Part shown: positions 22,315-26,250 of the stretch, in pieces
Position numbering within the stretch: position 1 is the stretch's first letter
How the letters are laid out: the number at the start of each line of letters is the position of its first letter
Source: Candidatus Hydrogenedentota bacterium
GTDB lineage: Bacteria; Hydrogenedentota; Hydrogenedentia; Hydrogenedentales; SLHB01
Length of the DNA: 26,250 bases
Direction: 5' to 3'
Assembly: GCA_035416745.1 (NCBI GenBank)
Contig: DAOLNV010000022.1
Coordinates: forward strand, 30,400 to 56,649
The notes under the pieces: model-generated
What the model was told of the DNA's origin: nothing
The model's database searches: none
The model's input: only the letters and a program-made list of their open reading frames with translations
Program-made: the position numbers and the translations under genes

Positions 22315-24897
22315 ATGACCCCATCCGTAGATCCCCTCTTGCGTTCAAGGCTGATTGACGAGATTCTGCCCCAAGTCGAACGCCCCTCCCGCTATCTCGG
22401 AACCGAGTTGAACGCGATCCACAAGGACCCTGGCGCGGTCGATGTGCGCATCGCGCTGGCCTTTCCAGACCTCTACGACATCGGCCTTGGCAATCTGGGG
22501 CTGCTGATACTCTATGCCATCCTCAACGAGCTTCCCTGGTGCTGGGCCGAGCGCGCCTACGCGCCGGCCCCCGATATGGAGGCCGCGTTGCGCGACCGCC
22601 AGATCCCCCTGCTTTCACACGAGTCAAAGACGCCGCTCCGCCAGTTGGACGGCATAGGGTTCACCCTGCAATCCGAGCTGACCTACACCAATATTCTCAA
22701 CATGCTTGACTTGGCGCGTGTCCCGTTACGCGCATCCCAGCGAAGCGACGATGACCCGCTGGTGTTTGCGGGGGGACCGTGCGCTTTCAACCCCGAACCC
22801 CTGGCGCCCTTCATGGACTTCTTCGTCGTTGGCGACGGAGAGGAAGCGGTCGTCGAGGCGGCGCAGGCGCTTCGAGAGACCACGGGCAAACCGCGAACGG
22901 CAGCGCTCGAGGCTCTGGCGCGTATCGAGGGGGTGTATGTTCCCGCCTTGTACCCCGTGGAAACGCTTTCAGACGGGTGCGTCGTTCCCGCGCGGGATGC
23001 ACAGCCGGTCCGGAAGCGGCTTGTCCGCGAACTCGATGCCGCGAAGTACCCCACGAAGCTGATTGTGCCTTTCACACAGCAGGTGCATGACCGCGCCGTC
23101 CTCGAGGTACTGCGGGGCTGCACTCACGGTTGCCGGTTCTGCCAGGCAGGCATGACTACCCGTCCGGTACGCGAGCGCGGCCTTACGACCCTCGATAGCC
23201 TTCTCGACGCTATCATCCGCGAAACCGGTTACGAAGAGACGTCCCTGCTCTCGCTCTCCACGTGCGACTACTCTAAAGCACAAGAGCTGGTGCATCAGGC
23301 GGCCGCCCGCGCTGCCGAGGCCGACATGAGCGTGTCGTTGCCCTCGCTGCGCCTGGATACGTTCGCCGTGGACCTGGCCGACAAGATCGCGGACATCCGC
23401 CGGAGCGGCCTTACGTTCGCCCCCGAAGCCGCAACTCCCCGGTTGCGCGCCGTTATCAACAAATGGATACCCGACGAGGACCTCTTCACCACCGCCGAAG
23501 AGGTGTTCCGCCGGGGCTGGAAACACCTCAAACTGTATTTCATGATCGGCCTGCCCACCGAAACGGACGAGGATGTGCTTGCCATCGTGGACCTCTGCCG
23601 GCGAACGCTCGAGCGCGTCCGCAAGATTGACCGGGGCGCGCAGATCAATACGGGCGTATCAACATTCATCCCCAAACCGTTCACCCCTTTTCAATGGTCG
23701 GTCCAAATAGGTCTGCAAGAAACCCGGCGCAGGCAGACGCTCCTGCATGGAGGTTTCGCTGCGCACCGGGCAATCCGGTTTGGCCGTCACAATCCGCACT
23801 CATCCCTGATCGAGGGGCTCATCACGCGCTCCGACCGCCGGGCAGCAGACCTGCTCGAGTCCGCCTGGCGTCACGGCGCCCGCTTCGACGCGTGGGACGA
23901 GTGGCGCAATCTGCCCGCATGGGAGCTGGCGCTCGAAGATACGGGGTTCTCCATCGAAGACGCCCTTCGCGCGCGCGACCCGGATGAACGCCTGCCATGG
24001 GACCACATCGACGCGCTTGTTTCCAAGGCATGGCTGTACAGTGACTGGGAAGCCGCGTTGCGAGGAGAGTACGCGCCCGATTGCAGGGGAGGCGCATGCC
24101 GGAACTGCGGGCTCAACGAAACCGAGCGTGCGCTCTGTCAAAGCATGTGGATGCGCGCCGCCGAGGCGGAAATCGAGGCCGCACGCGCCGCACCCGAGCT
24201 GCCCCCCCCCAACACCGAAAGACGCGAGCCCCCCGCAGTCCAGCGTTTGCGTTTTCGCATCGGGCGCAGCGGCGAAGCCCGGTTCTTGTCCAACCACGAG
24301 CTGATAACCGTATGGGTGCGGGCATTGCGTCGCGCGAACTTCCCGCTATCCTATTCGCAAGGATTTCATGCTCATCCCAGGGTAACGTTCTCAGCCGCCC
24401 CCGCCGTCGGGGAAGAATCGGTCTGCGACTATATGGACGTGGTGCTTCGGGCCTTTGTGCATCCCAAGGAAGCCATCGAACGCCTGGCGCGCGCCCTGCC
24501 ACCGGGGTTAACCGCGTTCGAGGCGGATACCGTGCCCATCAAAGCCCCCGCCCTCATGGCAAGCGTAACCGGTTTTTCGTACACGCTCGAGACCAAAGAC
24601 GACCCTGCCGCGCTGCAGCACAAAGTCGAAGAGCTGCTCGCCCGTCCGCATATCGAGGTCGAGCGCGAAGGCAAGAAGAACCGCAGAGGGGGCCGGCGCG
24701 TCTCGATGGTGAATGTCCGGCCCATGATCAAGCGCATGGCGGTGAAAACAGGACCTGCCGGAGCGGTCCTGGAACTCGAAATGCGCCGTGTGAATGCCCG
24801 GGGCGTGCGGATACGCGAGCTCCTTGAACTGCTGGATCTGAGCGCCGCCTCCGTCCGCGTCACGAAGCGCGCCACATACCTCGCGGAAGACGAATAA
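22315..24897 (+). CDS. Fused radical SAM (TIGR03960-type) and DUF2344 protein
   Basis: This 860-residue protein fuses two conserved families of unknown function. Residues 1 to about 620 are a TIGR03960-like radical SAM protein: an N-terminal B12-binding-like region (IALAFPDLYDIGLGNLG, FAGGPCAFNPEP), then the CX3CX2C cluster motif at C269, C273 and C276 in LRGCTHGCRFC. A second cysteine motif, CX4CX2C at C590, C595 and C598, could hold another cluster or zinc. Residues about 643-860 are DUF2344 (TIGR03936), starting RLRFRIGRSGEARFLSNHEL. The linker is encoded across a run of nine C bases at 24202-24210 (residues 630-632, PPP). In other bacteria this protein often sits near ribonuclease G and ribosomal protein genes, hinting at an RNA-related role; here its partner is an amidohydrolase. 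Confidence 0.9.
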   Translation: MTPSVDPLLRSRLIDEILPQVERPSRYLGTELNAIHKDPGAVDVRIALAFPDLYDIGLGNLGLLILYAILNELPWCWAERAYAPAPDMEAALRDRQIPLLSHESKTPLRQLDGIGFTLQSELTYTNILNMLDLARVPLRASQRSDDDPLVFAGGPCAFNPEPLAPFMDFFVVGDGEEAVVEAAQALRETTGKPRTAALEALARIEGVYVPALYPVETLSDGCVVPARDAQPVRKRLVRELDAAKYPTKLIVPFTQQVHDRAVLEVLRGCTHGCRFCQAGMTTRPVRERGLTTLDSLLDAIIRETGYEETSLLSLSTCDYSKAQELVHQAAARAAEADMSVSLPSLRLDTFAVDLADKIADIRRSGLTFAPEAATPRLRAVINKWIPDEDLFTTAEEVFRRGWKHLKLYFMIGLPTETDEDVLAIVDLCRRTLERVRKIDRGAQINTGVSTFIPKPFTPFQWSVQIGLQETRRRQTLLHGGFAAHRAIRFGRHNPHSSLIEGLITRSDRRAADLLESAWRHGARFDAWDEWRNLPAWELALEDTGFSIEDALRARDPDERLPWDHIDALVSKAWLYSDWEAALRGEYAPDCRGGACRNCGLNETERALCQSMWMRAAEAEIEAARAAPELPPPNTERREPPAVQRLRFRIGRSGEARFLSNHELITVWVRALRRANFPLSYSQGFHAHPRVTFSAAPAVGEESVCDYMDVVLRAFVHPKEAIERLARALPPGLTAFEADTVPIKAPALMASVTGFSYTLETKDDPAALQHKVEELLARPHIEVEREGKKNRRGGRRVSMVNVRPMIKRMAVKTGPAGAVLELEMRRVNARGVRIRELLELLDLSAASVRVTKRATYLAEDE

Positions 24898-25034
24898 CGG
24901 CCATCCAAGAGTCAGTGCTGACAAGGGCGCGCTTTCTGAGACTCTGTTCGGAAGGGCCGGCAGCGATTCCCGCCTCCTTGGAAAACCGGGCCCCATGTGT
25001 TACATTTGATTTGGCAGTCAAATGGGGAACACGG

Positions 25035-25727
25035 ATGCTTACGGGGTTCATCACACTGCTCATCACCGATGTGATGCTGCTTCTCATCATCCAGCTGGTG
25101 GGATCGCTCTTCGCAAACAAGCGGCGCGAGTTTCCGCTTCACTACGCCGTGCTGATGCTTGTCTTTTGTTGCGTCGCCCACTACGCGGCTACGTCTGTGA
25201 TGGCCAATGGTATGGTCGAAGATAGTGACCGGTGGCTCGTCCTGGCGGCCACGTTCGGGTGCGGGGCCATTCCCATTGCCGCGTATGTCACGACAGTGTT
25301 CCACCATCCCGCTCTGGCGCGCACCGTCAAACGCGAAGATGCACTCGCCGAAGCCCGAAAACTCGAGGCCGGCGGCGACATCAAGGAGGCCCTGCGCTCG
25401 TATTGCGCCTTCCTCGATGTCAACCCCGAAAACCACGGTGTATGGTTCGAAGCCGCGCATATGCTGATCCGCCACGGGGAGTTTGCCCTCGCCCGAAACA
25501 TCCTCGTGAAGATGAGAGACCGCTTCGGCGAGGATCGCGAGATTGCCCCCAAGATACAGGAACTATGGCGAATGCTGCCCCGCCCCTCTGCCCCCGGCGC
25601 TCCGGTAACCCGCACAGCTCCGAAGGATCCCGACGCAGCCCTCCGTGAGCTCATCGTCCTTCGAAAAGCCGGGATAATCACCGAGGAAGAATACCAGACC
25701 AAGAAGCAGGAATTGTTCGAGCTGTAA
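25035..25727 (+). CDS. Membrane protein with TPR-like region and C-terminal SHOCT domain
   Basis: This is a 230-residue protein of unknown function. Three hydrophobic segments lie at about residues 5-26, 36-54 and 68-88. They are followed by a soluble part with TPR-like helices (DALAEARKLEAGGDIKEALRSYCAFLDVNPEN and the next pair). The C-terminus is a SHOCT-type short domain (LRELIVLRKAGIITEEEYQTKKQELFEL). SHOCT domains often end membrane or oligomeric proteins and their role is unclear. The ATG at 25035 is preceded by GGGGA; the frame is open to 24915 without a ribosome site. It follows the radical SAM gene by about 140 nt and may be a separate unit. Confidence 0.72.
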   Translation: MLTGFITLLITDVMLLLIIQLVGSLFANKRREFPLHYAVLMLVFCCVAHYAATSVMANGMVEDSDRWLVLAATFGCGAIPIAAYVTTVFHHPALARTVKREDALAEARKLEAGGDIKEALRSYCAFLDVNPENHGVWFEAAHMLIRHGEFALARNILVKMRDRFGEDREIAPKIQELWRMLPRPSAPGAPVTRTAPKDPDAALRELIVLRKAGIITEEEYQTKKQELFEL

Positions 25728-25731
25728 CGGG

Positions 25732-25757
25732 GCCTGGGGTACACGTGCCCCCCAGGC
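25732..25757. terminator. GC-rich hairpin between convergent genes
   Basis: GCCTGGGG (25732-25739) and CCCCAGGC (25750-25757) form a perfect 8-bp stem with a 10-nt loop, starting five nt after the SHOCT gene stop and ahead of the convergent sialidase-like gene. It could end transcription from both sides. No T-tract follows, so the call is tentative. Confidence 0.45.
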
Positions 25758-25803
25758 AGCTTGCCGCCCGCAGCCGGCCGCCTTGTTCAACGCTCCAGGC
25801 GTG

Positions 25804-26250
25804 TCAGCCGCCCGGCGCCTCGAGCGTGCTCAGCCATTCTTCGGTGATCTTCTTCCCCAGTAAGAAGAATTTCCGGTCCGGATGCCACAGGACGAAGTTG
25901 CCGTTGCGGTTCGTGACGCTCGGGTACACGCCGCAGTCGGTCCGGGTAAGCGGCCCGATGCCCACGCCGCCGTTGTCAAACAGCTGCTTGGACTCGCTGA
26001 ACCAGATCGGCTGTTCGGCATCAGGCCGGTATTCCCCGAGAGCAATAAACGCGGGTCGCCGGTTCTTGCCCGTCTCCTCGCGCTTGGACCCCTCAAAATG
26101 CCCATCATTGTTGTGGTGAAGCAATACGTAGCGCCCCTCTGCGTATTGGTAGATCGGACAGCAGCAGAGCGGTTCAGGGATAGGCAAACCGTGGTCGCGG
26201 CGCAACAGCGGGCGCGGGCTGCACCAGGTGCGGCCATCATCCTCCGAAAG
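25804..26250 (-). CDS. Second BNR/sialidase-like protein, 5' part outside window
   Basis: The frame is open on the minus strand from the window edge to a stop at 25804, giving 148 C-terminal residues. Right at the edge is an Asp box, SEDDGRTW, followed by blocks typical of the exo-sialidase-like propeller family (PIPEPLCCCPIYQYAEGRYVLLHHNNDGH, CGVYPSVTNRNGNFVLWHP). Its relation to the complete sialidase-like gene at 15722 is by fold only; the two do not look like recent duplicates. The N-terminus, any signal peptide and most propeller blades lie beyond the window. Confidence 0.72.
   Translation of the reverse strand, partial: LSEDDGRTWCSPRPLLRRDHGLPIPEPLCCCPIYQYAEGRYVLLHHNNDGHFEGSKREETGKNRRPAFIALGEYRPDAEQPIWFSESKQLFDNGGVGIGPLTRTDCGVYPSVTNRNGNFVLWHPDRKFFLLGKKITEEWLSTLEAPGG

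Overview
The window is bacterial chromosome with high GC content (roughly 60%, my impression rather than a count), dense genes, and Shine-Dalgarno sequences before most starts. The gene mix points to a free-living anaerobic or facultative heterotroph. It includes [FeFe]-hydrogenase maturation (HydG), a RhaT-type sugar symporter, Tat-exported sugar oxidoreductase and isomerase enzymes, secreted sialidase-like and rhamnosidase-like proteins, and a fused radical SAM-DUF2344 protein. Together with GC-rich palindromic repeats between genes, this resembles Hydrogenedentota / Planctomycetota / Lentisphaerota-type genomes. That placement is inference; no rRNA or ribosomal marker gene is present. I saw no tRNA, CRISPR array, transposase or phage gene.

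Layout. (1) 1-999: 3' part of a RhaT-like L-rhamnose/proton symporter, cut by the window edge. (2) 1128-7305, minus strand: a co-directional run of glnE, a GAF-histidine kinase that overlaps glnE by 4 bp, hydG, and a small ACT-like regulator of the type found beside hydrogenase maturation genes. No hydE, hydF or hydrogenase subunit is in view. (3) 7451-16939: a carbohydrate region with an aldo/keto reductase, a Tat-exported TIM-barrel sugar isomerase/epimerase-like protein, a large secreted GH106-like glycosidase, a Tat-exported Gfo/Idh/MocA oxidoreductase and a secreted BNR-repeat sialidase-like protein. (4) 14578-15721: a 1.1 kb non-coding island between the divergent oxidoreductase and sialidase genes. 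It holds three unrelated families of palindromic repeats. The most striking is a divergent array of nine related 21-nt units whose stems covary. (5) 17181-20764: an endonuclease/exonuclease/phosphatase-fold lipoprotein, a long VLCAD-like acyl-CoA dehydrogenase with a near-ideal sigma70 promoter, and a DUF3465 protein. (6) 20956-25727: an amidohydrolase tightly followed by the radical SAM-DUF2344 fusion, then a TPR/SHOCT membrane protein. (7) 25804-26250, minus strand: the C-terminal part of a second BNR/sialidase-like protein, cut by the window edge.

How it works together: region 3 reads as a cell-envelope sugar-processing set. A secreted hydrolase would release or trim glycans, exported NAD(P)-dependent and metal-dependent sugar enzymes would modify them, and RhaT could import a deoxysugar product. 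The minus-strand run in region 2 would place nitrogen control (GlnE), a sensor kinase and hydrogenase maturation under shared transcription if it is truly one operon. The most novel-looking material is the repeat island, not a protein system. I did not find a clear new defence or biosynthetic system.
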